Shown here piece by piece: positions 17,495-25,985 of a stretch of DNA of 64,000 nt. Position 1 is the stretch's first letter. Every line of letters starts with the position of its first letter. Position numbers and translations under genes: made by a program. Below the pieces are notes generated by a model, which saw only the letters and a list, made by a program, of their open reading frames with translations, made no database searches and was not told the origin of the DNA. Location: NCBI RefSeq assembly GCF_020524045.1, contig NZ_JAIVKL010000004.1, forward strand, positions 62,001 through 126,000, given 5' to 3'. This DNA comes from Metabacillus litoralis (GTDB lineage: Bacteria > Bacillota > Bacilli > Bacillales > Bacillaceae).

Positions 17495-20059
17495 ATGACA
17501 GTTGGAATCGAGCAAAAGATGAGTGTGGATGTTGAGAAGCTAAATAAAGATATAACTGTATTTCCACAAGTTCATCCTATTACAAAAGATATGAAATTAA
17601 CACATAAAGGTGTATCAAGATTAGTTATGCTTGATCGCTACACGTTCAAGGATACAGAAAAAATTACCTTATCCCAAGGTGATTTTGTTGTCTTGACGAT
17701 AAAAGAGGATCCGAAGTTCCCAGCACGTGGACTTGGATACATTAAAGAAATTGATTGGCAAGCAAAAATGGCAAGTGTATTAATTGAAGAAGAATATCGT
17801 CATTCTTTGGATAAAGTTGAGGAAGTTGAAACAGGGATTGTCAAACGCTCGTTAGACGTCATTGAAAAACCACTTGAAATCTTTTACGAACAGATCGCAA
17901 AACGTAATGCAACAGGACTAGCATCGGTTGAAACAACAGAAGAAAAACGTAAAGAATGGTTCGAAAAGTTTTACCAAGAATTAGTGAATCTAAACTTCAT
18001 TCCTGCTGGACGTGTGTTATACGGAGCTGGAGCTGGTACAGAAGTAACATATTTTAACTGTTATGTTATGCCATTTGTACAAGACTCACGCGAAGGTATT
18101 TCTGAGCACAGAAAGCAAGTAATGGAGATTATGAGTCGCGGTGGCGGTGTTGGAACAAATGGATCTACGTTACGTCCACGTAATACATTAGCAAAAGGTG
18201 TAAATGGTAAGTCATCTGGTTCTGTTTCTTGGTTAGATGATATTGCCAAGTTAACACATCTTGTAGAACAAGGTGGAAGTCGTAGAGGTGCCCAAATGAT
18301 TATGCTCTCAGATTGGCATCCCGACATTATCGAATTTATCATTTCAAAAATGCAAAACCCAAGAATTTTACGCTATTTAATTGAAAACACAAATGATGAA
18401 GCTATAAAAAAATACGCTCAAGATAAATTGAAGTTTACTCCTTTAACACAGCAAGAAATTGATATGTATCAAGGAATTGTCAACTATAAACAAATTGCTG
18501 GAACAGGCGGTTTTAGCGAGAAGATTATAAGAGATGCTGAGTTAAAGCTTCGTACAGGTGGAACATACAGTGTTCACAATTCAGAGTTTTTAACAGGTGC
18601 TAATATTTCAGTTACGTTAACGAAAGATTTTATGGATGCTGTGGAAAATGATGCTGATTATGAATTGCGTTTCCCAGATGTTGAGAGTTATGATAAACAA
18701 AACATGAAATCATACAATGAAAATTGGCATAAAGTTGGAGATGTTCGTGAATGGGAAAAGCAAGGCTATAAAGTTCGTACGTATCGTACAATTAAGGCAA
18801 AAGAACTTTGGAATTTAATTAATATTTGTGCAACCTATTCAGCTGAGCCTGGCATTTTCTTCATTGATAATGCGAATGATATGACAAATGCAAAAGCTTA
18901 TGGTCAACAGGTAGTAGCAACAAATCCTTGTGGTGAACAACCACTAGCACCATATTCTGTTTGTAATTTAGCAGCTGTTAACTTAGCAGAAATGGCAAAT
19001 AAAGAAACGAAAACAATAGATTTTGATAAATTAAGAAGAACGGTTGAAGTCGGTGTTAGAATGCAGGACAATGTTATCGATGCAACACCATACTTTTTAG
19101 AAGATAACAAAAATCAAGCATTAGGAGAACGTCGTGTAGGACTTGGTGTAATGGGGTTACATGATCTTCTTATCTATTGTGAAACTGAATATGGTTCAGA
19201 AGAAGGTAACGCATTAGTTGATAAAGTTTTTGAAACAATTGCAACTGCTGCTTATCGCGCTTCAATCGATCTAGCGAAAGAAAAGGGTAGCTTCCCATTC
19301 TTAGTTGGCGATCAAGAGACTGAAACAAATCGTCTTCGTGAAGCATTTACACAAACTGGCTTTATGAGTAAAATGCCTGCTGATATTTTAGAAGGTGTGA
19401 AAGAATATGGTATCCGTAATTCACATCTGTTAACAGTTGCTCCTACAGGTTCTACAGGAACAATGGTAGGAGTATCAACAGGTCTTGAACCTTATTTCTC
19501 ATTCTCTTACTTCCGTAGTGGACGTTTAGGGAAATTTATTGAAGTAAAAGCTGATATTGTTCAAGAATATTTAGATCAGCATCCTGAAGCTGATGCGAAC
19601 AACCTTCCTGCTTGGTTTGTTTCTGCAATGGAACTAGCACCTTCAGCACATGCTGATGTTCAATGTGTTATTCAACGCTGGATAGATAGCTCAATTAGTA
19701 AAACAGTAAATGCTCCAAAAGGTTATACAGTTGAACAGGTTGAAAAAGTGTATGAGCGTTTATATAAAGGTGGCGCTAAAGGTGGTACTGTGTATGTTGA
19801 TGGAAGCCGTGACACACAAGTATTAACGCTAAAAGCAGAGGAAAACACATTTGATGAAAACGAAAATGAAGATGTGGGCACAAAGGAAAAAGGTAAAGTT
19901 GTTTTAGTTGATACTATTAATGCCCTTCGTTCTACAGATGTTACTATCGGAAATGAAGTTGGAAACAAATGTCCAGTTTGTCGTGAAGGTACAGTAGAAG
20001 ATCTAGGTGGCTGTAATACATGTACAAGCTGTGGAGCTCAGTTAAAGTGTGGGCTTTAA
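17495..20059 (+). CDS. nrdJ: Adenosylcobalamin-dependent ribonucleoside reductase (class II)
   Basis: 854 residues. Class II enzymes reduce ribonucleotides with a radical made from adenosylcobalamin. Visible parts are YFNCYVMPF (first redox Cys ~residue 189), GGGVGTNGSTLRPR (~216-229), NPCGEQPLAPYSVCNLAAVN with the thiyl Cys (~477), and PTGSTGTMVGVSTGLEPYFS (~650-669). The Zn-ribbon-like, redox-active tail has KCPVCREGTVEDLGG, then CNTCTSCGAQLKCGL. The N-terminal ~100 residues are not an obvious ATP cone. Monocistronic with paired NrdR boxes upstream. Confidence 0.95.
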   Translation: MTVGIEQKMSVDVEKLNKDITVFPQVHPITKDMKLTHKGVSRLVMLDRYTFKDTEKITLSQGDFVVLTIKEDPKFPARGLGYIKEIDWQAKMASVLIEEEYRHSLDKVEEVETGIVKRSLDVIEKPLEIFYEQIAKRNATGLASVETTEEKRKEWFEKFYQELVNLNFIPAGRVLYGAGAGTEVTYFNCYVMPFVQDSREGISEHRKQVMEIMSRGGGVGTNGSTLRPRNTLAKGVNGKSSGSVSWLDDIAKLTHLVEQGGSRRGAQMIMLSDWHPDIIEFIISKMQNPRILRYLIENTNDEAIKKYAQDKLKFTPLTQQEIDMYQGIVNYKQIAGTGGFSEKIIRDAELKLRTGGTYSVHNSEFLTGANISVTLTKDFMDAVENDADYELRFPDVESYDKQNMKSYNENWHKVGDVREWEKQGYKVRTYRTIKAKELWNLINICATYSAEPGIFFIDNANDMTNAKAYGQQVVATNPCGEQPLAPYSVCNLAAVNLAEMANKETKTIDFDKLRRTVEVGVRMQDNVIDATPYFLEDNKNQALGERRVGLGVMGLHDLLIYCETEYGSEEGNALVDKVFETIATAAYRASIDLAKEKGSFPFLVGDQETETNRLREAFTQTGFMSKMPADILEGVKEYGIRNSHLLTVAPTGSTGTMVGVSTGLEPYFSFSYFRSGRLGKFIEVKADIVQEYLDQHPEADANNLPAWFVSAMELAPSAHADVQCVIQRWIDSSISKTVNAPKGYTVEQVEKVYERLYKGGAKGGTVYVDGSRDTQVLTLKAEENTFDENENEDVGTKEKGKVVLVDTINALRSTDVTIGNEVGNKCPVCREGTVEDLGGCNTCTSCGAQLKCGL

Positions 20060-20126
20060 GATAGATTAAAAAGATCTGATGTGGATTTATAAAAAAGATT
20101 GATCATTTATTATAAAGTTTGTTAAG

Positions 20127-20170
20127 AAATAACCTCTTCGGTATCATACTCGAATGAGGTTATTTTTTAT
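20127..20170 (+). terminator. Terminator of nrdJ
   Basis: AAATAACCTC pairs with GAGGTTATTT around a 19-base loop and is followed by a T-rich tract. Confidence 0.85.
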
Positions 20171-20195
20171 TTTTTGGAAGAAATTGGTGTTTTAG

Positions 20196-20638
20196 GTGAA
20201 AAGAGACTTTAAATGATTTTATGAACAATATGGTGAAGAAGCAAGAAATAAATTTGAAGATGTGTGTTTCGATATTTTTGATTCAGAATAATCTGGTGAC
20301 GTACATAAAATCCTAATAGAACAAGGAGAAGGGGGAAATGATCTAGGAATTGATAATGAAGACGGGTATATAGTAGTGCAATGTAAATTTTTTCTAGTAA
20401 AGTAGAAGATAGTCAAAAAGCGCAGATTAGAGAATCATTTAAGAAAGTAATAGAGGATAGAAATGGTGATTTGGATAAGTGGATTTTATGTATTTCTATT
20501 AATCTAACAAATAAAGAAGAGAAATGGTGGAAAAATTGGAAAGATAAAAAGAAAGTAGAGTTCAAACAACAGTATGGAAAAGATATTAAAATGATATTAT
20601 TTACAAAAAATAAGATAATAAGCTTACTTAACAAATAA
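20196..20638 (+). pseudogene. Decayed N-terminal nuclease-type domain (remnant of a large protein)
   Basis: From GTG 20196 the frame reads VKRDFK-stop-FYEQYGEEARNKFEDVCFDIF, then a second stop. It continues with GGNDLGIDNEDGYIVVQCKFF and shifts frame near 20393 to SSKVEDSQKAQIRESFKKVI, then LDKWILCISINLTNKEEKWW, and ends GKDIKMILFTKNKIISLLNK. The pattern FEDVC...GIDN..GYIVVQCKFF followed by a Lys-rich helix is that of a PD-(D/E)xK (Mrr-like) N-terminal domain. Such domains are seen on NACHT/NLR-type and related defence proteins. Two stops, one frameshift and no downstream domain mark a dead fragment. The domain assignment is from pattern only. Confidence 0.6.
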
Positions 20639-20704
20639 TGTCTCTTCGTTAGGTCGCTCTACTCGATTGAAAGGAATCAACACATAAAAGGGGAAACTTT
20701 TTTC

Positions 20705-20733
20705 TTGACAATTAGGGGAAAGTTAATTACTAT
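20705..20733 (+). promoter_or_regulatory. Sigma-A promoter of the SDR-arsR pair
   Basis: TTGACA (20705-20710), a 17-base spacer and TACTAT (20728-20733). Confidence 0.75.
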
Positions 20734-20746
20734 ATGTTTATTGTAT

Positions 20747-20768
20747 TAAACGTTTAAACATTTAAACT
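20747..20768. promoter_or_regulatory. Candidate operator of the ArsR-type regulator
   Basis: AAACGTTTAAACATTTAAAC contains overlapping palindromes (GTTTAAAC; TTTAAACATTTAAA) just downstream of the promoter. Autorepression by the co-transcribed ArsR-family protein is an inference. Confidence 0.4.
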
Positions 20769-20789
20769 AATAAACGGAGGCTTATATCA

Positions 20790-21551
20790 GTGAAGAAAAC
20801 TGCATTAATAACGGGGGCTACAAGTGGGCTTGGCAATGAATTTGTAGAACTCTTTTTGAAGGATGGATACAATCTTGTCTTAGTGGCAAGAAATGAAGAA
20901 AAGCTAAATGAGATAAAAAAGTCCATTACTAGTGTAAACGTGATGGTTATTGCAAAGGACTTAAGCAAACCACATGCTGCAAAAGAGATATTCGCAGAGC
21001 TTCAGGATAACCAAATTAACATTGATGTATTAGTAAATAATGCAGGGTTTGGGTTGTTAGGAAGCTTTGATGAATTAAGTATTGAACAACAGTTACAGAT
21101 GATTCAGCTAAATGTTTCTGCCTTAACCGAATTAACATACTATGCGTTACCTTATATGAAAGAAAATTCTGGGAAAATATTAAATGTCGCAAGTACCGCA
21201 GCCTTCCAACCGGGACCATTAATGGCAGTATACTACGCGACTAAAGCATATGTCCTCTCCTTTTCTGAGGGTTTAGTAGGAGAATTGGAAAAATACGAAG
21301 TAACGGTAACGACGTTATGTCCAGGTGCAACGAAAACAAACTTTGGTGCTGTTGCCAACGTAGAAAACACAAAAATGTTCAATCGGGCGATGTCTTCTAA
21401 AGAAGTGGTGAAACAGGGATATGTAGCACTCATGAACGGGAGGGGAGTTGTCATTACTGGTGCCTTTAATCAAATTGGGGCAATCACTGCAAAGTTTCTA
21501 CCAAGAAGAGTGGCAGCCAAAATTGCAAAATATGTTGCGAAGGAGAAATAA
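20790..21551 (+). CDS. Short-chain dehydrogenase/reductase
   Basis: 253 residues from GTG 20790 behind ACGGAGG. A classical SDR: cofactor motif TGATSGLG (~8-15), NNAGFG (~86-91), catalytic Ser in VASTAAF (~137), YYATK with Tyr-x-x-x-Lys (~150-154). The basic residues after strand 2 (ARNEEKL) favour NADPH. Substrate unknown. It is followed 43 bases later by an ArsR-type regulator, forming a two-gene operon behind a consensus promoter. Confidence 0.88.
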   Translation: MKKTALITGATSGLGNEFVELFLKDGYNLVLVARNEEKLNEIKKSITSVNVMVIAKDLSKPHAAKEIFAELQDNQINIDVLVNNAGFGLLGSFDELSIEQQLQMIQLNVSALTELTYYALPYMKENSGKILNVASTAAFQPGPLMAVYYATKAYVLSFSEGLVGELEKYEVTVTTLCPGATKTNFGAVANVENTKMFNRAMSSKEVVKQGYVALMNGRGVVITGAFNQIGAITAKFLPRRVAAKIAKYVAKEK

Positions 21552-21593
21552 TCCTTGTAATCTAAAAGGAATGATATAGCAAGGAGGAGTAGA

Positions 21594-21899
21594 ATGGGAC
21601 AACAAGCTATAGATAGATTTCGCTCATGCATCCCATTATTTACAACATTAAGTGACCCAGCCCGCCAAGATATTATCCTACTATTAGCGGAACATGAGCG
21701 GTTAAGTGTCAATGAAATTGCTGACAGATCAAATCTCTCCCGTCCAGCAATTTCTCATCATTTGAAAATATTACGTGATAATCAGCTAGTAACAATTGAA
21801 CAAAAGGGAACACAACGATATTACTCCCTTTCTCTTGATAAGAGTGTGATACTACTAAAAGAACTCATTGATATGGTAGAGAAAGAGTGCATTGACTAA
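21594..21899 (+). CDS. ArsR-family transcriptional regulator
   Basis: 101 residues, start ATG 21594 behind AAGGAGGAG. The winged helix occupies nearly all of it: LFTTLSDPARQDIILLLAEH (~15-34), LSVNEIADRSNLSRPAISHHLKILRD with recognition helix near 50-65, and wing QKGTQRYYSLS. No ELCVCDL-type metal site and no obvious metal-binding Cys cluster are present, so it is probably not a metal sensor. It is expected to repress its own operon with the SDR gene. Confidence 0.85.
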   Translation: MGQQAIDRFRSCIPLFTTLSDPARQDIILLLAEHERLSVNEIADRSNLSRPAISHHLKILRDNQLVTIEQKGTQRYYSLSLDKSVILLKELIDMVEKECID

Positions 21900-22003
21900 C
21901 AAAACAATTTCATATCCTGCGCAGTACTAATTTTCTTTACTAAATGGATTTGTTAGTAAAAACGATGGCTTTTATTGAACAATCGCAACCCTGTAGTTAA
22001 AGA

Positions 22004-22039
22004 GGACGATCACCATTTTTATGGCAATCGTCCTTTTTT
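22004..22039 (+). terminator. Terminator of the SDR-arsR operon
   Basis: GGACGAT pairs with ATCGTCC around a 16-base loop followed by six T. Confidence 0.88.
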
Positions 22040-22098
22040 ATTCTTTTCTATTAGCCTTTAAAACTTGAAAAATTTAATTACCAATTACATCAAATAAA

Positions 22099-22311
22099 GG
22101 CTAATTTAAAGCTTAAGGTTGATTTTTAACTTTGTTGATTGGAGGTGAATATCTGAGACTCCTGCTTAGAGAAGCGTTTCGAAAGGAGAACCCACAGGCG
22201 CGCAGCTTACGAGGAAGCTTCCGGACCTAGGAAAAAAGGGGACTATTTTTTCCCTAGGAAGAATTGTCCAATGCCTGTAACGGAAATCAACCACTAAGTT
22301 TAAAAGAAATG
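22099..22311. repeat. Dispersed ~190-bp element, copy B (variant interior)
   Basis: It has terminal repeats GGCTAATTTAAAGCTTAAGG (22099) and the inverse near 22311, and inner TTGATTGGAG...GGAAATCAA ends. The core CCCACAGGCGCGCAGCTTACGAGGAAGCT is shared with copy E (46.8 kb). In B the usual CCGCCCGCGGAAAGCG arm is replaced by a new perfect hairpin, CCTAGG...CCTAGG, with an A/T-rich loop at 22227-22259. Confidence 0.75.
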
Positions 22312-22609
22312 AAATTGGAATTTTGAACAATGATAAATAAATCAAAGGGACTCTAGTAAGACCGACTAGGATAGTTGATGACAAATTAACACTAGATTTC
22401 AAGCTAGATTACATAACATAAGCCCAGAAACCTTTGAGTTTCGAGAGGAGATGTTGCTCATCCTCTACAATCCCAAATTGATAACGGTGATTTAATCTTC
22501 GCAGTACGATGAAAATACGAAAGTAAAATGAATAAGATTTAAGCCATAACGAGTCTATAATGATAAAGCCCAAAGAAAAATTCGTAATTTATATAATATT
22601 AACCTCAAA
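22312..22609. other. Gap upstream of mntR, left part
   Basis: No gene recognised. AT-rich, with only a weak local hairpin (AGAGGAGATG...CATCCTCT, 22444-22465). Confidence 0.35.
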
Positions 22610-22690
22610 TTGGTATACTTTACGTAATATGTCAGATCCTTTGCCACTATGTCTAAATGTAGACTAAGTTAGAGCTAAAGAGTATACCAA
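22610..22690. repeat. Unexplained long inverted repeat upstream of mntR
   Basis: TTGGTATACT (22610-22619) and AGTATACCAA (22681-22690) are perfect inverse copies. Between them lies an inner palindrome TGTCTAAATGTAGACT region (22649-22665). It is 122 bases ahead of the mntR start. It could be a small structured RNA, an operator pair or a mini-element. Confidence 0.55.
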
Positions 22691-22812
22691 TCTTTAGTAA
22701 AGTTGTACTAAGACAAAAACCGCCCATGGTATTCCTCTTGTAAAGCCATAGAAACTCATGTAAAATTGATATGATTTCGTTTAATCAGAACGGCAATTTT
22801 GGAGGGGACCAC

Positions 22813-23232
22813 ATGCCAACACCAAGTATGGAAGATTACATTGAACAAATATATTTACTAATAGAAGAAAAAGGATATGCTCGTGTTTCAGATATAGCCG
22901 AAGCATTAACAGTACATCCCTCCTCAGTCACAAAAATGGTTCAAAAATTAGATAAAGACGAATATTTAATTTATGAAAAATATCGTGGGCTTGTTTTGAC
23001 AAGTAAAGGTAAGAAAACAGGGAAACGTCTCGTATATCGTCATGAGCTTCTAGAACAATTTTTGAAAATAATAGGCGTTGATGAGGATAAAATATATGAT
23101 GATGTAGAAGGAATTGAACATCATTTAAGTTGGAATGCCATTGATCGTATTGGTGATCTTGTTCAATATTTTGAAGATGATCAACAAAGGATAGATGTAT
23201 TACGTAGCATCCCAAAAAATAATGAAGAATAA
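22813..23232 (+). CDS. mntR: Manganese-responsive regulator MntR
   Basis: 139 residues from ATG 22813 behind GGAGGGG. DtxR family: winged helix [29 protein letters not shown] (described in two parts, residues 21-49) and dimer/metal domain. All six B. subtilis metal ligands are present: Asp8, Glu11, His77, Glu99, Glu102, His103. Asp8 fits manganese rather than iron specificity. With Mn2+ bound it represses manganese uptake and can activate efflux genes; no such transporter is in the window. Confidence 0.96.
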   Translation: MPTPSMEDYIEQIYLLIEEKGYARVSDIAEALTVHPSSVTKMVQKLDKDEYLIYEKYRGLVLTSKGKKTGKRLVYRHELLEQFLKIIGVDEDKIYDDVEGIEHHLSWNAIDRIGDLVQYFEDDQQRIDVLRSIPKNNEE

Positions 23233-23238
23233 TAAAAA

Positions 23239-23278
23239 AGAGCAACAAGTAGATTTAACTACTGGTTGCTCTTTTTTT
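23239..23278 (+). terminator. Terminator of mntR
   Basis: AGAGCAAC pairs perfectly with GTTGCTCT; an inner AGTAG/CTACT continues the stem; seven T follow. Confidence 0.92.
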
Positions 23279-23797
23279 GTTTTGCTATCGATAGTAAAAC
23301 TTAGGTTTCAGCTCTGTTATTTTATTGTTATGTGAGTGCCAATAAATAGAAGTAACAATAGGCTCTAGTGCAGAGAAAAAAACATGATACTCATGAGAAA
23401 AGAGATGCCTAGGGGAAAATTTAAAACAGAGTTTAAAAGAGCATATAAAAAATAATACGGAATGTAAGATGAAAAACAAGTTGTTTGAACATTTATTAAG
23501 ATTAAAATGAAGACATTATTAAACATTAATAGATAAATTTGTTAGATTTCATTCCAAGCTTGTCGAAAAAAACTAATTAATACTACTTAATAGTGAGAAA
23601 TGAATGAGTTTGAACACAACTTGATCGCGGTAAGAAGGGGTTTTGGTTTCTCAGAAAACTCAAAGTGAATTTATACACTTAAAATACATTAAGGGATTAA
23701 TAATATTATCCTAATTGTTATTTTAACAAAGTTGTTGAAGCGATATTTACGAGATGCAAGAAGGTGATTGTGTTATTGATGTTTAGAATACCTTAAC
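23279..23797. other. Gap between mntR and the peptide transporter operon
   Basis: About 500 bases of AT-rich sequence. I see no frame with a ribosome binding site and no repeat shared with the rest of the window. Confidence 0.35.
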
Positions 23798-23834
23798 TTA
23801 ACACGTTAAAGTTGCTATCCTTTAACGCGTTGAA
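23798..23834. promoter_or_regulatory. Inverted repeat upstream of the peptide transporter operon
   Basis: TTAACACGTTAAAG and CTTTAACGCGTTGAA are near-perfect inverse arms around an 8-base loop. No T-run follows, so an operator is more likely than a terminator. Confidence 0.5.
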
Positions 23835-23850
23835 TTAACATTTCAATTTA

Positions 23851-23881
23851 TTGTCGAAATATTATTAGAATTTTTCGACAG
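23851..23881. promoter_or_regulatory. Two inverted Spo0A-box-like sites
   Basis: TTGTCGAAA (23851-23859) and TTTCGACAG (23873-23881) face each other with TGTCGAA cores. They lie about 100 bases ahead of the first transporter gene. Spo0A control is inferred from motif. Confidence 0.5.
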
Positions 23882-23972
23882 TTTGTAGCAAAAAGATGAA
23901 AATATATGTGGAATAATAATCATTATATTTTAATAGTTTTAAATTTTCATACGATAATTGGTAGGTGATATT

Positions 23973-24986
23973 GTGAGGAACAAAAAAATACTTCAAATAA
24001 AAAATTTAAAAGTATCTTTTCAGTCTGAAAAAAAGTTAATACCTGCAGTAGATGATATTAGTCTTGATTTAGTTGAAGGTGAGATCTTAGGAATTGTAGG
24101 TGAATCAGGTAGTGGTAAAAGTGTGACATCTTTATCAACAATGGGATTAATTCCTAGTCCGCCTGGGAAAATTGAGCATGGTGAAATTTTATTCAATGAA
24201 AGAGATTTAACAAAGTTGAATGAAAAGGAAATGAGAAAAATTAGAGGTAATCAAATTTCAATGATTTTTCAGGAACCGATGACCTCACTAAATCCTTTGT
24301 TTACGATAGGAAATCAATTAATAGAAGCATTAAAGCTACATACGAAACAACCAAAAAAAGAATTAAGAGATCGTACGATTCAATTACTTAAATTAGTAGG
24401 TATACCACGGGCTGATGAACTTATTAATGAATACCCACACCAGCTTTCTGGTGGTATGAGACAAAGGGTAATGATTGCCATGGCAATGGCATGTAATCCA
24501 CAGGTTTTAATAGCAGACGAGCCTACAACAGCTTTAGACGTTACGATCCAAGCGCAAATTTTAACATTAATGAAGGAATTAAATCAAAAAATGAATACTT
24601 CAATTATCCTAATTACGCACGACTTAGGAGTAGTTGCTGAGATTTGTGATAGAGTTCTGGTGATGTATTCAGGACAAATTGTTGAACAAGGTGATGTACA
24701 TACGATATTAAAAAATCCAAAACATCCTTATACTATGGGTTTGTTAAAATCAGTGCCTGATATTAGAGGAAAGAAAGAAAGGCTATATAGTATTCCTGGT
24801 AATGTTCCAAGACCTGGAAGTATTATTCAGGGTTGTCGTTTTGCAGCAAGATGTGAGGAAGTATTTGGTCAATGTCTTGAGGAAACACCTGATTTATATA
24901 GCATGGAAAAACAGGATCACAATGTAAGGTGCTTCCTCCATAAAGTAAAAGAGGGAGCTGATGATAGTGTCGGAGTTACTTCTTGA
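23973..24986 (+). CDS. Oligopeptide/dipeptide ABC transporter ATPase (OppD/DppD type)
   Basis: 337 residues from GTG 23973 behind TAGGTGA; a TTG five codons upstream lacks a site. Walker A GESGSGKSV (~38-46), signature LSGGMRQRVMIA (~153-164), Walker B VLIADEPTTALD (~174-185), switch His in ILITHDLG. The C-terminal oligopeptide extension has the Cys pattern GCRFAARC...C...C of the iron-sulfur binding tail seen in several Dpp/Opp ATPases. First gene of a five-gene operon (two ATPases, binding lipoprotein, two permeases). Confidence 0.92.
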   Translation: MRNKKILQIKNLKVSFQSEKKLIPAVDDISLDLVEGEILGIVGESGSGKSVTSLSTMGLIPSPPGKIEHGEILFNERDLTKLNEKEMRKIRGNQISMIFQEPMTSLNPLFTIGNQLIEALKLHTKQPKKELRDRTIQLLKLVGIPRADELINEYPHQLSGGMRQRVMIAMAMACNPQVLIADEPTTALDVTIQAQILTLMKELNQKMNTSIILITHDLGVVAEICDRVLVMYSGQIVEQGDVHTILKNPKHPYTMGLLKSVPDIRGKKERLYSIPGNVPRPGSIIQGCRFAARCEEVFGQCLEETPDLYSMEKQDHNVRCFLHKVKEGADDSVGVTS

Positions 24987-25935
24987 AGTGAATGGCCTGA
25001 AAAAATATTTCCCAATTACAGGTGGGGTATTTGGAAAAAAAACTGGGGAAGTAAAGGCTGTTGATGATATTTCATTTTTTGTGAAAAAAGGTGAGACTCT
25101 AGGAATTGTTGGTGAAAGTGGTTGTGGAAAATCAACAACTGGTAGACTTCTCATGCGTCTAATAGAAGCAAGTGATGGAAGTGTTTTATTTGAAGATAAA
25201 GAGATTACTAGCATGACAAAATCTGAATTAAGAAAAACACGTAGAGATATACAAATGGTGTTTCAAGATCCATATGCTTCCTTAAATCCACGACATTCGA
25301 TCGGGAAAATCCTTGAAGAACCTCTTATTGTCCATGGAATTGGTACGAAAGAAGAGCGTAAGAAAAGGGTTCAAGAAATGCTAGATATTGTAGGACTAAG
25401 TAGTTACCATGCAAGAAGATATCCACATCAATTTAGTGGAGGGCAACGACAAAGAATTGGCATAGCAAAGGCTTTGATGACTAAGCCTAAATTGATTATT
25501 GCTGATGAACCTGTATCCGCTTTGGATGTATCAATCCAAGCACAGGTTTTGAATTTAATGAAGGATATTCAAAATGAATTTCAACTTACCTATCTATTTA
25601 TTGCGCATGATCTTGGTGTTGTTCGTCATATAAGCGATCGTGTAGGCGTGATGTATTTAGGTAGATTAATAGAATTAGCTGACAGTGAAGAACTTTATTC
25701 TAACCCACTTCACCCTTATACAAAGGCATTGCTTTCAGCAGTACCAATTGCTGACCCTGATATAAGACGCGAGAGAATAAATATTTCTGGGGAAATACCG
25801 AGTCCATCAAATCCACCTACTGGCTGTGCTTTTCATACAAGGTGCCCGGAATGTATGGATATGTGTAAAACGACTCGACCAGAATATCAAAGCATTGATG
25901 GTCATTATGTAGCATGTCATCTTTACAAGTCTTGA
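24961..25935 (+). CDS. Oligopeptide/dipeptide ABC transporter ATPase (OppF/DppF type)
   Basis: 324 residues; ATG 24961 is used, though GTG 24967 is better spaced from GAGGGAG. Walker A GESGCGKSTTG (~47-57), signature FSGGQRQRIGIA (~158-169), Walker B LIIADEPVSALD (~179-190). C-terminal extension PTGCAFHTRCPECMDMC again has the Cys pattern. It overlaps the OppD-type gene by 26 bases, so the partners of the ATPase heterodimer are made together. Confidence 0.92.
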   Translation: MIVSELLLEVNGLKKYFPITGGVFGKKTGEVKAVDDISFFVKKGETLGIVGESGCGKSTTGRLLMRLIEASDGSVLFEDKEITSMTKSELRKTRRDIQMVFQDPYASLNPRHSIGKILEEPLIVHGIGTKEERKKRVQEMLDIVGLSSYHARRYPHQFSGGQRQRIGIAKALMTKPKLIIADEPVSALDVSIQAQVLNLMKDIQNEFQLTYLFIAHDLGVVRHISDRVGVMYLGRLIELADSEELYSNPLHPYTKALLSAVPIADPDIRRERINISGEIPSPSNPPTGCAFHTRCPECMDMCKTTRPEYQSIDGHYVACHLYKS

Positions 25936-25985
25936 TATGGTGCAATTATGATAAATTAAATAAAAAAATTGGGGGTAATGAAAGT

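Noticed and set aside
23279-23520. Small leftward gene between mntR and the transporter operon
   Set aside because: The open frame has no ribosome binding site and a Phe/Ser-rich composition typical of AT-rich noncoding DNA.
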